The notes under the pieces: generated by a model
Database searches by the model: none
The model's input: the letters and a program-made list of their open reading frames with translations, nothing else
Told to the model about the DNA's origin: nothing
Translations under genes and position numbers: made by a program
Shown: in pieces, positions 47,125 to 55,985 of the stretch
How the letters are laid out: each line of letters opens with the position of its first letter
Position numbering within the stretch: the first letter of the stretch is position 1
NCBI RefSeq assembly: GCF_019039215.1
Contig: NZ_JAHNZZ010000001.1
Span: forward strand, 2,018,341-2,082,340
Direction: 5' to 3'
DNA from: Bacillus sp. FJAT-29790
Lineage (GTDB): Bacteria > Bacillota > Bacilli > Bacillales > Cytobacillaceae
Length of the DNA: 64,000 bases

Positions 47125-47346
47125 AGGCTGTTTTCGTAAACTTAGTTGCAATGTAAGCAAAAAGTGGTATAGTTGATTTCCGCTCCAGGATGCTCGCTTT
47201 CCGCGGGGCGGGCGGTGAGCCTCCTCGGCGCCTTGCGCCTGTGGGGTCTCACCTGTTTCGCTGCTCCCGCAGGAGTCTCGCACCTTCCGCTCCAATCAAC
47301 TTCAGACATAACCTATAAAGAAACAAAAATCATTTAGAAAACAGCC
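47125..47346 (+). repeat. MITE-like repeat, copy 3
   Basis: Complete copy: AGGCTGTTTTCGTAA at the left, core 47172-47300 nearly identical to copy 2, and right end TTTAGAAAACAGCCC. Inserted between potC and potD. A 75-codon frame in it is an artefact of the GC-rich core. Confidence 0.88.
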
Positions 47347-47364
47347 CAAAGTTACTTTCCACTA

Positions 47365-48141
47365 TTATCTTTTTCTCATCTGTAATCTTTGAGCAATAAT
47401 AACGAACGTAAGTGTTACCGCAAGCATTAACGTCGATAAAGCGTTAATTTCTGGAGTAACTCCGTGCCGCACCATCGAGAAAATTTGCAATGGCAAGGTC
47501 GTACTTGCCGGGCCGGCAACAAAAAAGCTAACAATGACGTCGTCAATTGAAACAGTAAATGCTAACATAGCACTGGCGGCAATCGCCGGGCCCAAAATAG
47601 GCAAGGTGATTAAACGAAAGGTCTGCCACTCACTTGCTCCCAAATCCCTTGAAGCTTCTTCGATTGACTGATCAAATCCTTTTAATCTGGCATTAACCAC
47701 CACTACAACAAATGGGATCGAAAAGGTGATATGAGCTATAAGAAGAGTGCCCATTCCTAATGGGATCTCTACCATTGAAAAAAATGCTAAAAGCGCAATA
47801 CCCATAACAATTTCAGACATAACGAGTGGGACGTAAAGCATTGCATCTATTATTCCTTTTCCTCGAAAACGATACCTGTACATCCCTACGGCTACTAGTG
47901 TTCCAAGCATCGTTGCAATGACAGTGGAGATCAGTCCAACAGTAAGACTAATCTTTGTTGCTTGTAAAATACTAGAATTGGTCCATAGCTTCGCATACCA
48001 TTCAAACGTAAATCCCTTCCAAACAGCATTGAGCTTAGAGTCGTTAAATGAGTAAACGACTAATATAACAATAGGGACATATAGAAATGAGTAAATAAAT
48101 GATGCATAAACGATCGAGGACCATCGAGTAAGTTTACTCAT
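47365..48141 (-). CDS. potC: Spermidine/putrescine ABC transporter permease PotC
   Basis: Inner permease with six hydrophobic segments, 258 residues. The EAA motif is EEASRDLGASEWQTFRLITLP (~165-185). The start is the ATG at 48139-48141 behind GGAGTTG, 1 bp after the potB stop; a longer frame upstream overlaps potB without support. Pairs with PotB in the membrane. Confidence 0.92.
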   Translation of the reverse strand: MSKLTRWSSIVYASFIYSFLYVPIVILVVYSFNDSKLNAVWKGFTFEWYAKLWTNSSILQATKISLTVGLISTVIATMLGTLVAVGMYRYRFRGKGIIDAMLYVPLVMSEIVMGIALLAFFSMVEIPLGMGTLLIAHITFSIPFVVVVVNARLKGFDQSIEEASRDLGASEWQTFRLITLPILGPAIAASAMLAFTVSIDDVIVSFFVAGPASTTLPLQIFSMVRHGVTPEINALSTLMLAVTLTFVIIAQRLQMRKR

Positions 48142-48142
48142 A

Positions 48143-49062
48143 TTACAACAACTCCGTATCATCAGTTTTCCCACCAGATACCTTTAAATAGAAGGTAATC
48201 ATTAACAAGGTAAGGATCATTAAAATGATGGATGCCGCAGAACCAAACGGCCAGTCCCGCGCTGTTAGAAATTGATTTTTAATTAAATTACCAATGATCA
48301 TTGTCTTTGCTCCGCCCATTAGATCAGATATAAAGAATAGGCCTAATGTCGGTATAAAAACTAGCAGAGAAGCTGCAACTACTCCCGGGAACGTAAGCGG
48401 CAATGTTACTTTTAAAAAGGTTTGCCATGGGCTAGCCCCTAAATCATTTGATGCTTCTAAAAATGTTTTGTCTAATTTTTCAATAGACGCGTATAATGGT
48501 AAAACAGCAAATGGAAATAAAGTATAAACGAAACCTACAAGAGTGGCGCCGCTATTATATAGCAAGGTGAGTGGTTCAGATATCAGCCCTACTTTTTGTA
48601 AAAGGGTGTTAATTACACCTTCAGTTCTCAACAAAACAATCCATGCGTAAGTACGTATTAAAGAATTCGTCCAAAATGGAACAATAACGAGCAATAACAA
48701 CAACGTCCGGTGCTTAACTTGTGTCTTAGCAATAATATAGGCAAAAGGATAACCGAAAACGATACAAATTAAAGTAGTAGCAATCGCCATGACAAGCGAT
48801 ACGAAAATAATCCGTAAATAGAGGGGTTCAAAAAATCTGGTGTAATTTTCGAGAGTAAATGTATACTCAATTCCACCATATGTTCCCCTGGACATAAAAC
48901 TTACTACCAATACTAGAAATAGAGGGATAAATAAAAACAGCAACAACCAAATTGTGACAGGAGATAATGTCCAAATTGCAGCAATGTTAATTTTTTTTTT
49001 GAAGATTTTATTTTCGGTTCGATGGAAACGCTTTCAACAAGCGTCGCTTTCGCCTTTTCCAA
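48143..49062 (-). CDS. potB: Spermidine/putrescine ABC transporter permease PotB, apparent frameshift in A10 tract
   Basis: The permease frame (RTEGVINTLLQK, EAA block LEASNDLGASPWQTF) opens only at a TTG (48946) inside the first membrane segment. An upstream frame starts with TTG at 49060-49062 behind GGTGGGAAG, encodes EKAKATLVESVS...SSKKK and then runs out of frame. The two meet in a run of ten A on the minus strand (48991-49000). Eleven A would join them into ~306 residues, a normal PotB length, with KKK continuing to INIAAIWTLSPV. Either one base is missing, or polymerase slippage on the A run restores the frame. Operon position between potA and potC is normal. Confidence 0.8.
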
Positions 49063-49191
49063 TACTTCCCACCCACCTTCATTTAGTTTTTTATTAGAAG
49101 CTATTCTATTGGAGTCTGACTCCCCTTCGCAGAACAAAAAATAGTTTCTTATTTATCTTTTTAATGTATGTACAGATTGATGAACCCAAAT

Positions 49192-50265
49192 CTAAGAAGT
49201 TAACAAGACAGAATTTTTCGGATGCCAACTAATATAAAATTGATCTCCTACCTCAATTGTCCCCCTATTTTCTTCTGTTTCATTTACCATCACTTGTTGT
49301 CTGTTAGGTAATGTAAATATCAATTTAGTTACAGAGCCAACATATATTTTTTCTTTAAAAATACATTTCATGACTGACATATTTTCTTCTGGAACGGAAT
49401 GAATCATTGCTTTTTCGGGCCTGACAGCAACATATACTTGCTCTGGAATATCGTTTCCAAACATACGAGGCGCTTTGATTTCTTGCCCTCCGCAATCAAT
49501 AAAAACAAATTGATCGTCCATCCCGGTCACATTACCTTCGAAGATATTTGTTTCTCCAATAAATTCAGCAATAAATCGGGTCTTTGGACGTTCATAAATT
49601 TCGTTCGGAGAACCAATCTGCTCAATAACCCCGTCATTCATAATAATGATACGATCTGACATCGTTAACGCTTCTTCCTGATCATGTGTCACATATATAA
49701 AAGTGATTTTAAGCTCCTGTTGAAGATGCTTTAATTCCACCTGCATTTGCTTTCTTAGTTTTAAATCAAGCGCCCCCAATGGTTCATCCAACAGTAATAC
49801 CTTTGGATTATTTACTACAGCTCTAGCTACCGCCACACGCTGCTTCTGTCCTCCGCTTAGCTGATCAGGCTTTCTATAAGCAAATTTCCCCAACTGTACA
49901 AGTGTGAGGATTTTTTCTACTCGATTCTTAATTTCGCTTTTTGGTACTTTTTTCATTCTCAGCCCGTATGCAATATTATCGAATACAGTCATATGCGGAA
50001 ATAAGGCATAGCTTTGAAACACTGTATTTACATCGCGCTTATATGGCTCAACATTGTTTACCATTTTTCCATCTACCCATACCTCGCCCTCTGTTGGTTG
50101 TTCAAAACCAGCAATCATCCTTAACGTAGTTGTTTTTCCACAACCTGAAGGGCCTAGCAATGTAAGAAATTCTCCAGACTTTACTGATATATTAATATCT
50201 TCCGCAGCGACAAAATCTTTAAATCTTTTAGTCACACTTTTAAGTTCAACCATTGTCTCACTCAA
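49192..50265 (-). CDS. potA: Spermidine/putrescine ABC transporter ATPase
   Basis: Cytoplasmic ATPase of the polyamine importer, 357 residues. Walker A GPSGCGKTT (~37-45), Q-loop FQSYALFPHMT, signature LSGGQKQRVA (~138), Walker B VLLLDEPLGALD and H-loop YVTHDQEEA. Residues ~235-355 are the regulatory TOBE domain (YVAVRPEKAMI). The TTG start follows GGGGGGAG. First gene of potABC(D); a sigma-54-type promoter lies 40 bp upstream. Confidence 0.93.
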   Translation of the reverse strand: MSETMVELKSVTKRFKDFVAAEDINISVKSGEFLTLLGPSGCGKTTTLRMIAGFEQPTEGEVWVDGKMVNNVEPYKRDVNTVFQSYALFPHMTVFDNIAYGLRMKKVPKSEIKNRVEKILTLVQLGKFAYRKPDQLSGGQKQRVAVARAVVNNPKVLLLDEPLGALDLKLRKQMQVELKHLQQELKITFIYVTHDQEEALTMSDRIIIMNDGVIEQIGSPNEIYERPKTRFIAEFIGETNIFEGNVTGMDDQFVFIDCGGQEIKAPRMFGNDIPEQVYVAVRPEKAMIHSVPEENMSVMKCIFKEKIYVGSVTKLIFTLPNRQQVMVNETEENRGTIEVGDQFYISWHPKNSVLLTS

Positions 50266-50597
50266 ATTATCTCCCCCCTCAAAAAATGTTTCTATTTTTA
50301 TTAATGCATTTTCTGTGCCAATCTTAAAAAAACAAGTAAATTTACAATAACTAAATCTATCGATTTCTCATTTATGATAATAATATTATCTTTACTTTAC
50401 AAATTATTCTGAATTTTTTGATTAGAACGCATTTTATATCTGTATTTTAAATTCTTCTTTTCGTTTCTCATAAATAAAACATAATTATCAAAATTGAGAA
50501 GTTTTTCTTTATTTAATTCATAATAATATTTGATAGGTAGTTAAACCTTATCCTAGCAAAGATTATTTTTAGTTTTTCAGTCCCTATAGGAAAATCT
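50266..50597. other. Intergenic region upstream of potA
   Basis: About 330 bp, strongly AT-rich. The part next to potA carries the sigma-54-type promoter (50305-50320); enhancer sites for the activator are expected in the remainder but no inverted repeat stands out. No gene. Confidence 0.5.
50305..50320 (-). promoter_or_regulatory. Sigma-54 promoter of potABCD
   Basis: TGGCACAGAAAATGCA on the minus strand: perfect -24 TGGCAC, N5, -12 ATGCA with the invariant GG and GC ten bases apart as required. Confidence 0.75.
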
Positions 50598-51875
50598 TCA
50601 AGAAAGTTTGTCTAATAGTTTAAAGTAATACTTCATAATACTAACTGCTTTTGCATGCTGACTATAAAAAGGAATTGGCTTTAAGTGCGTTTTTTCTAAC
50701 GGGTTTCTTCCTTCACCCGTTGCAAGAACATTTGCCGCGATCAATTTCCCCATTAAAGTCGACATTGCAGCCCCATGACCAGCGTATCCAAAAGCAAAAT
50801 GAGTGCCGTCTTCTAATTGGCCCATATATGGGATTTTTTCTTTTGTAAACCCAACCTTTCCACTCCACTCATATTCGATATTAATGTTTTTCAATTCAGG
50901 AAAGACTTGCAGCATACCTGCATGAAGCTGCAAAAATAGACGTTTGGCATCACGCTTACTTGTTGTTCTTCCTGACCCACCAAACGCCAGACGATGATCT
51001 TCTGTTTTTCTAAAATAATATAACAAGTTTTTTGTGTCATAAATTCCTCGGTTTTTTTTAATTAATCCATTCAATATGTCTGGCGATATTGGTTCTGTTG
51101 CAATCATAATGCTTTCAACCGGTACTATTGTTCTACCAATAATCTTATGAAGATCCCCTGAATAGCCATTTGTCACGATAACGATATGATCAGCGATGAC
51201 CCTGCCTTCATTGGTTGTCACTATCACTTTGTCTTTAGAATTTCTTTCAATTTTAACAGCTTCTGAGTTTTCAAAAACGGTACCTCCAAGCTGTTCAATT
51301 ACCTTCGCTAACCCAAGCGCATAATTTAGCGGATGAAAAATAGCACTGTTCTCGTCAACACAGCCTCCCACATAAAGCGGACTATTCAATTCATGATGCA
51401 ATTCTTGCTTTTCAATGATATTCACTTCGTATTCAAAGTCACGCATTAGTATTTCTTGTTCACGCTTTAAAGCCTCTAAGTGTGAAGGTTTGTAAGCAGC
51501 ATTCAAGTGACCTTCCCTATGAAAATCACAAAGAATAGCATTTTCTTTGATTATTTTTTCTATAAGATCAATAGAGTCTAGTGTCATATGAAGCATTTGT
51601 TTCGCTTTGTTTAAACCATATTTCTTTGCTAGCTGACTCATGGATAGTACATAACCTGTTAACATTTGCCCCCCATTTTTTCCACTTGCACCGTCGCCAA
51701 TCCTCCCTTTTTCAAGAATAGTCGTTTGGCAATTACTTTTTTGCAAGTGATATGCCGTTGACAAACCAGAAAATCCACCACCAATAATGACGACATCACA
51801 TTCTTTATCTCCTGTTAGACTTGTCCGGTTAATTCGCTCCCTTTCAGTTGCTTCCCACACTGGATATTGTTTCAT
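50598..51875 (-). CDS. FAD-dependent oxidoreductase, PuuB/DadA-like amine oxidase
   Basis: Flavoprotein of 425 residues, D-amino-acid-oxidase fold. FAD motif VVIIGGGFSGLSTAYHLQ (~28-45) and the block GDGASGKNGGQMLTGY (~61-76), typical of gamma-glutamylputrescine oxidase PuuB and its relatives. The C-terminus has GHGAAMSTLMGKLIA, closing the FAD site. It lies 36 bp after the Ntn-hydrolase gene and upstream of potABCD, so a polyamine or amine substrate is likely. No PuuA-type ligase is present in the window, so the substrate may be a free or acylated amine. Confidence 0.88.
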   Translation of the reverse strand: MKQYPVWEATERERINRTSLTGDKECDVVIIGGGFSGLSTAYHLQKSNCQTTILEKGRIGDGASGKNGGQMLTGYVLSMSQLAKKYGLNKAKQMLHMTLDSIDLIEKIIKENAILCDFHREGHLNAAYKPSHLEALKREQEILMRDFEYEVNIIEKQELHHELNSPLYVGGCVDENSAIFHPLNYALGLAKVIEQLGGTVFENSEAVKIERNSKDKVIVTTNEGRVIADHIVIVTNGYSGDLHKIIGRTIVPVESIMIATEPISPDILNGLIKKNRGIYDTKNLLYYFRKTEDHRLAFGGSGRTTSKRDAKRLFLQLHAGMLQVFPELKNINIEYEWSGKVGFTKEKIPYMGQLEDGTHFAFGYAGHGAAMSTLMGKLIAANVLATGEGRNPLEKTHLKPIPFYSQHAKAVSIMKYYFKLLDKLS

Positions 51876-51911
51876 TTTCTCCTCAACCTACTTTCAAACA
51901 GCCGATTTTGT

Positions 51912-52988
51912 TTAAATTTCCATGTAAACGCCTTCGGAAGGTTTCCCTACACAAAGGAACATTTTTTTTGTTGAAAGGTTCATGATAATAGAAAAAATTG
52001 TTTCCATTCTCCTATGCGGAGGAATTTCTTCATTAATGAAATGATTAATGGAATCTGGATAATTAAATTGGTCTGAAAACCATTCTTTGAAATTATTTTC
52101 CGCTACCCTTTTATTTTGTGATATATGATGCTCAATTAGCTGCTTTGCCCGCTTCATTCTCACCATAGAATCCTCTTTAATACGTTCATTTGTATCAATT
52201 AGGCGTGATTTAATAAACGAAGAACAAATATGATTCGTATGAACAACGAAGCCATTTATACTTTCTTCAATATGAATACCTATAGGACTTACTTCCGTGT
52301 TAAAGACCATCCCATTTTGGCTGTCGGCAGAGCCAATTAAAAAGTTTGCAGTAGATGCCATTAACCCATTATCTATCCTTAAAATCGCCTCTGAATGAGT
52401 AAATGAGTTTAATATACTCCTTAACCCTAAGTGTATTGGAATCTGATCAGATTTTTTATCTGTTAACAGTGCGTTCAAACAAACACCAACCCCAGCGGAA
52501 TTAAGACCTATTTTCCCAATGATTCCTCCCTCTGTTACCATTTTAATACTGGGTTTTTCAGACTGTTCTATTTCAAGATAGAGAAGACTCTCTGTTTGTG
52601 TTGATTTCCAATCCCAGTTTTGTCCGATGATTATACTTGAAGAAATTGGAGGCATGACTCCAATTGCCGTGCAACCATCTGAGAATTTCGTATATTTTCC
52701 CGACAAAGCAATTTCACTTCGTGCATTTAATGCTAAAATATCTTCAAAATCAACTCCAGCCCCGATCGCTACTCCTTCCATTTCTTCAATTAAGTCAATG
52801 TCATACTTGGAAATAGCTTCAATATGTTTCATTGCTAGTTCCCTTGCCTCGCGCCAACCAATTTGACTATACTCATAAAAAAGCTTTTCATAGGTTTCTA
52901 AACTATTCAGTACTTCTTTTTTTCCTTCCAATCCGTGCTTTTTTCCAATCTCTTTATAGGTACCTTGTAAATAAAGTTTTTTAATCAT
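51912..52988 (-). CDS. C45-family Ntn-hydrolase (acyl-CoA:6-aminopenicillanate acyltransferase-like)
   Basis: Predicted self-processing N-terminal nucleophile hydrolase, 358 residues. The likely nucleophile is the Cys in SDGCTAIGV (~103), freed by autocleavage between Gly and Cys; GQNWDWK follows at ~123 and VVHTNH at ~248, as in the peptidase C45 / AAT family. The start is the ATG at 52986-52988 behind AGGGTGGT. First gene of a sigma-54 operon with the FAD oxidase. A role in hydrolysing or transferring acyl groups on amines is plausible. Antibiotic-related names for this family are historical. Confidence 0.85.
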   Translation of the reverse strand: MIKKLYLQGTYKEIGKKHGLEGKKEVLNSLETYEKLFYEYSQIGWREARELAMKHIEAISKYDIDLIEEMEGVAIGAGVDFEDILALNARSEIALSGKYTKFSDGCTAIGVMPPISSSIIIGQNWDWKSTQTESLLYLEIEQSEKPSIKMVTEGGIIGKIGLNSAGVGVCLNALLTDKKSDQIPIHLGLRSILNSFTHSEAILRIDNGLMASTANFLIGSADSQNGMVFNTEVSPIGIHIEESINGFVVHTNHICSSFIKSRLIDTNERIKEDSMVRMKRAKQLIEHHISQNKRVAENNFKEWFSDQFNYPDSINHFINEEIPPHRRMETIFSIIMNLSTKKMFLCVGKPSEGVYMEI

Positions 52989-53931
52989 CAAACCACCCTT
53001 TTCTAAATACAATAAATAAAAAAAAGACCCTGAACTTAGCGTATTTTTTCCTCATAGCAACCATTTCGGAATATCGGTTTACAGAAAATCAATTTAGATT
53101 AAAACCAATCCTTTTAATCAGTATGCAAATTACATGCCAAAAGAAAAACCATTTTATTCATCATGGCACTTTTTTGATTTTTGTTTTTAAAAAACAGTAA
53201 GTACTGAAGCAAATAAACTTTTTCTAAATTAAGTTGCATTGTGTGCAAAATAGACGCATCAAAGTCAAAATGGATACATATTCAGAGAATTATGGAGTAC
53301 CAAGTAGCTTCACGTCTGTAGCAAAAATAACAATCACTAAGAAATTACCTTCATCAAACCGTTTCAATAGATTTTCTCATTAGTAAGAAAGTAAAATTAG
53401 ATCGCAGTCTGACACTTGAACAGATTTGCTTTTGCATAAGCATTAATTGGTTGAAAGATCTTATTTCGCAATAAAAACAGAAATTTCTAATAAATGAGAA
53501 TATTATTATTTAAACTACTATCAAAAATTCTTCACACATCTACACTATACAAAATTTTCACTATTGCTGTTTGATTACTCTACGTTTTCAGCCCAGTAAT
53601 ACACAAAATCAAAGGAAAATTGCTTAACTTATAGTACAGAACCAGAATAATAGCTGTTAAATAATTCTGTATCTAGTTTTAAATACTTAGTAGAATCATC
53701 ATCACTCCGTTTCATCTTTGAAAAGTTTAAATCCCCGCTCTTACGAACAGGGATTATTCTTTGACTTTAAAGATAAAATAAACAGGTTCAGTACTAAGTC
53801 TCAATATAAAATATGAAATTCTCAAATCCTTGATAAATTATTAATGTAGAGAGCAATGGATGATAAAGAAAACTCATCTATTAACGAAGTTTGTGTAGGT
53901 GAACACAGTGGCATAGTTACACTATTATTCC
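52989..53931. other. 940-bp region without genes
   Basis: Contains the sigma-54 promoter at 53124-53139 and a weak hairpin at 53730-53755 (AATCCC with GGGATT) that could end the mmsA transcript. The rest is AT-rich with no supported frame; binding sites for the sigma-54 activator would be expected within ~53150-53300. Confidence 0.5.
53124..53139 (-). promoter_or_regulatory. Sigma-54 promoter of the Ntn-hydrolase/oxidase operon
   Basis: TGGCATGTAATTTGCA on the minus strand fits TGGCAYGNNNNTTGCA at all positions. The predicted start is ~125 bases ahead of the ATG at 52988. Confidence 0.8.
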
Positions 53932-55431
53932 TTACCAATTACTGGGAAAATCAAACACCACTTCATTCTCACTTACCACTGATTCAGGCCATCTTTCGGA
54001 AATGGTTTTCGACTTTGTAAAGAAGCGGGCGGTGTCAGGTCCGAACATATGGCCCTCGCCAAATTTTGAGCGCTTCCAGCCGCCGAAGTTGTGGTAGCCG
54101 ACAGGGATTGGAATTGGTACATTAATCCCTACCATGCCTACTTGAATTTCTTCAGCGAATTTTCTTCCGGCATATCCGTTCTGCGTAAATATCGTGACTC
54201 CATTTCCAAATTCATGCTCATTGATCAATTCAATGGCTTCGTCAAGACTATTTACACGGATAATGATTCGTGCCGGTCCAAAAACCTCTTCGCGGTAAAT
54301 TCGCATGTTAGGAGTAACATGGTCTAAAAGGGTTGCGCCAAGATAGAAGCCGTTCTCCTCTTCTACCCGCGGATTTCTCCCGTCTACACATAGTTGCGCA
54401 CCCTCTTGAATACTTTCCTCAATAAATCTTTCTACATTTTCCTTCGATTCTTGGGTAATTAAAGCACCGAAGTCTGCACTTTCATCGTTATATGCACCGA
54501 CTTTCAGCTCTGCTACCCGGCTTTTTAATTTTGCTACGAATGCTTCCGCTGTTTTCTCCCCGATTGGAACAGCTGCTGAAATCGCCATGCAGCGCTGAGA
54601 AGCAGCTCCATATGCCGCTCCAAGAAAAGCATTCACCGCATGATCTAAATTCGCATCAGGCATGATGATCATGTGATTTTTTCCTCCGCCAAATGCCGCC
54701 ACGCGCTTATGATTCCGGCAGCCTTCCTCGTAAATATATTCGGCAACCCTCGTAGAACCAACAAAAGAAATGGCAGGGATTTCGGGATGAGATAATATCG
54801 CATCCACCGTCTCTTTATCGCCGTTAATAACATTCCATACGCCATCAGGCAAACCTGCTTTTTTCCAAAGCTCTGAGAAAAATAACGCCGAATTCGGGAC
54901 ACGTTCCGATGGCTTCAAGATGACCGCATTTCCGCAAACTACCGCCATCGTAGTCATCGCAACTGGTACCATAAAAGGAAAATTAAACGGGGAAATAGCC
55001 GCAACAACTCCGAGAGGCTGTTTAATGGAGAAAGCATTAATATCTCCGCCAACATTTACAGAGTATTCACCTTTTAACAAATGTGGAGCATTAATGGCCA
55101 AATCTACGGATTCAAGTCCTCTACCAATTTCCCCTTTTGCATCGGAAATTGTTTTGCCGCTCTCAAGACCGATCATTTCTGCCAGCCGATCCGTTTCTTC
55201 GATTAAAAGACTTCTAAAGCGATGGATAATTTCCACTCTTTTTGCAACAGACGTTTTAGCCCAGCCAACAAAGGCCCTTTTCGCTAATTCAACTGTTTCA
55301 TTCACTTCCTCTACAGAAGCATACGGACATAAAGCTGTTATTTCACCTGTCGATGGCTTAAAAACCTTTCCAAAACGGCCACTCCTTCCCGCTGTCTTTT
55401 CTCCGCCAATAAAATGATATAATTTCTCCAT
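53932..55431 (-). CDS. mmsA: CoA-acylating methylmalonate/malonate-semialdehyde dehydrogenase, second copy
   Basis: ALDH of 499 residues in the MmsA group: SPFNFPFMVPVAMTTMAVVCGN, VAAFGGGKNHMIIMPDA, catalytic Cys in ASQRCMAIS (~287), IYREEVFGPARI and GGWKRSKFGE. It is a diverged paralogue of iolA, not a recent duplicate, since many core positions differ. Monocistronic, RBS TAGGAGG. It could turn malonate semialdehyde (from beta-alanine, a polyamine breakdown product) or methylmalonate semialdehyde (from valine) into acetyl- or propionyl-CoA. No aminotransferase is nearby to decide. Confidence 0.9.
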   Translation of the reverse strand: MEKLYHFIGGEKTAGRSGRFGKVFKPSTGEITALCPYASVEEVNETVELAKRAFVGWAKTSVAKRVEIIHRFRSLLIEETDRLAEMIGLESGKTISDAKGEIGRGLESVDLAINAPHLLKGEYSVNVGGDINAFSIKQPLGVVAAISPFNFPFMVPVAMTTMAVVCGNAVILKPSERVPNSALFFSELWKKAGLPDGVWNVINGDKETVDAILSHPEIPAISFVGSTRVAEYIYEEGCRNHKRVAAFGGGKNHMIIMPDANLDHAVNAFLGAAYGAASQRCMAISAAVPIGEKTAEAFVAKLKSRVAELKVGAYNDESADFGALITQESKENVERFIEESIQEGAQLCVDGRNPRVEEENGFYLGATLLDHVTPNMRIYREEVFGPARIIIRVNSLDEAIELINEHEFGNGVTIFTQNGYAGRKFAEEIQVGMVGINVPIPIPVGYHNFGGWKRSKFGEGHMFGPDTARFFTKSKTISERWPESVVSENEVVFDFPSNW

Positions 55432-55582
55432 TTTAACTAGCCTCCTATTTTGTCATTCCGTTGATTTACTACCTTCTTAAATTCTTTCATATGAATCCTC
55501 TATTTTATGACTCTCTTATTTATAGTTGAACAATGCTGTTTCTATTCCTAAAAAAATTTCTGTATTTTTAAATAATTATCCC

Positions 55583-55612
55583 TTGACAAACACACATGAC
55601 TTCCTTCATAAT
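55583..55612 (+). promoter_or_regulatory. Sigma-A promoter of proI
   Basis: TTGACA, 18 bp, CATAAT, just upstream of the T-box leader. Confidence 0.8.
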
Positions 55613-55619
55613 CAACATT

Positions 55620-55965
55620 AAAATTCAGAACGATAAACAAAGCGATGATTAAGGCTAGTAAATGGGAAACGGCGAAAGAGAGTGAAGCTCAGCGGCTGAA
55701 AGGCTTCACCGTCCACTTGACCATTGAACCTATCTTATGAGCTGTTAGGTAAACCTAAACGTGCTTCCGGCGTTATCGGACTCGAGCTGCCTTTTTCAAA
55801 GAAAAGCGCAATGTACACTTCTTGCTATTTAAAATCAGTTTTTTCTGAATGGAAGAATGTACAGGTGTTTCTCTTGTTTGAATTGAAAAAGGTAATTGAA
55901 GGTGGTACCACGGAAGCAAAGTCCTTTCGTCCTTTACAGGATGAGAGGACTTTTTTATTTTCTCA
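55620..55965 (+). ncRNA. T-box riboswitch, proline specifier, upstream of proI
   Basis: The conserved T-box sequence GGTGGTACCACGG is at 55901-55913, followed by a terminator (GTCCTTTCGTCCTTT with AGGATGAGAGGAC and a T run, 55921-55961). In Stem I, GAA-CCT-ATCTTATGAGC places the proline codon CCT (55729-55731) at the specifier position with a purine after it. Uncharged tRNA-Pro would allow read-through into proI. B. subtilis proI is known to be T-box controlled. Confidence 0.92.
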
Positions 55966-55985
55966 AAAATAAGGAGGAATCGATT

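Noticed and set aside
47068..47295. A 75-codon minus-strand frame over MITE copy 3
   Set aside because: Composed of repeat core sequence; the matching frame in copy 2 is not kept.
48913..49137. A separate 74-codon gene before potB
   Set aside because: Its middle part is the natural N-terminus of PotB, and the rest is out-of-frame read-through after the A10 tract.
53164..53180. Plus-strand TGGCAC with TTGAT behind it as a third sigma-54 promoter
   Set aside because: The spacing is one base short, the -12 lacks GC, and no plus-strand gene follows.
53730..53755. Hairpin AATCCC/GGGATT as the mmsA terminator
   Set aside because: Six-bp stem with a large loop, nearly 180 bases from the stop codon and without a good T run; mentioned only in the gap entry.
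55724..55972. An 82-codon plus-strand frame before proI
   Set aside because: It lies wholly inside the T-box leader and terminator.
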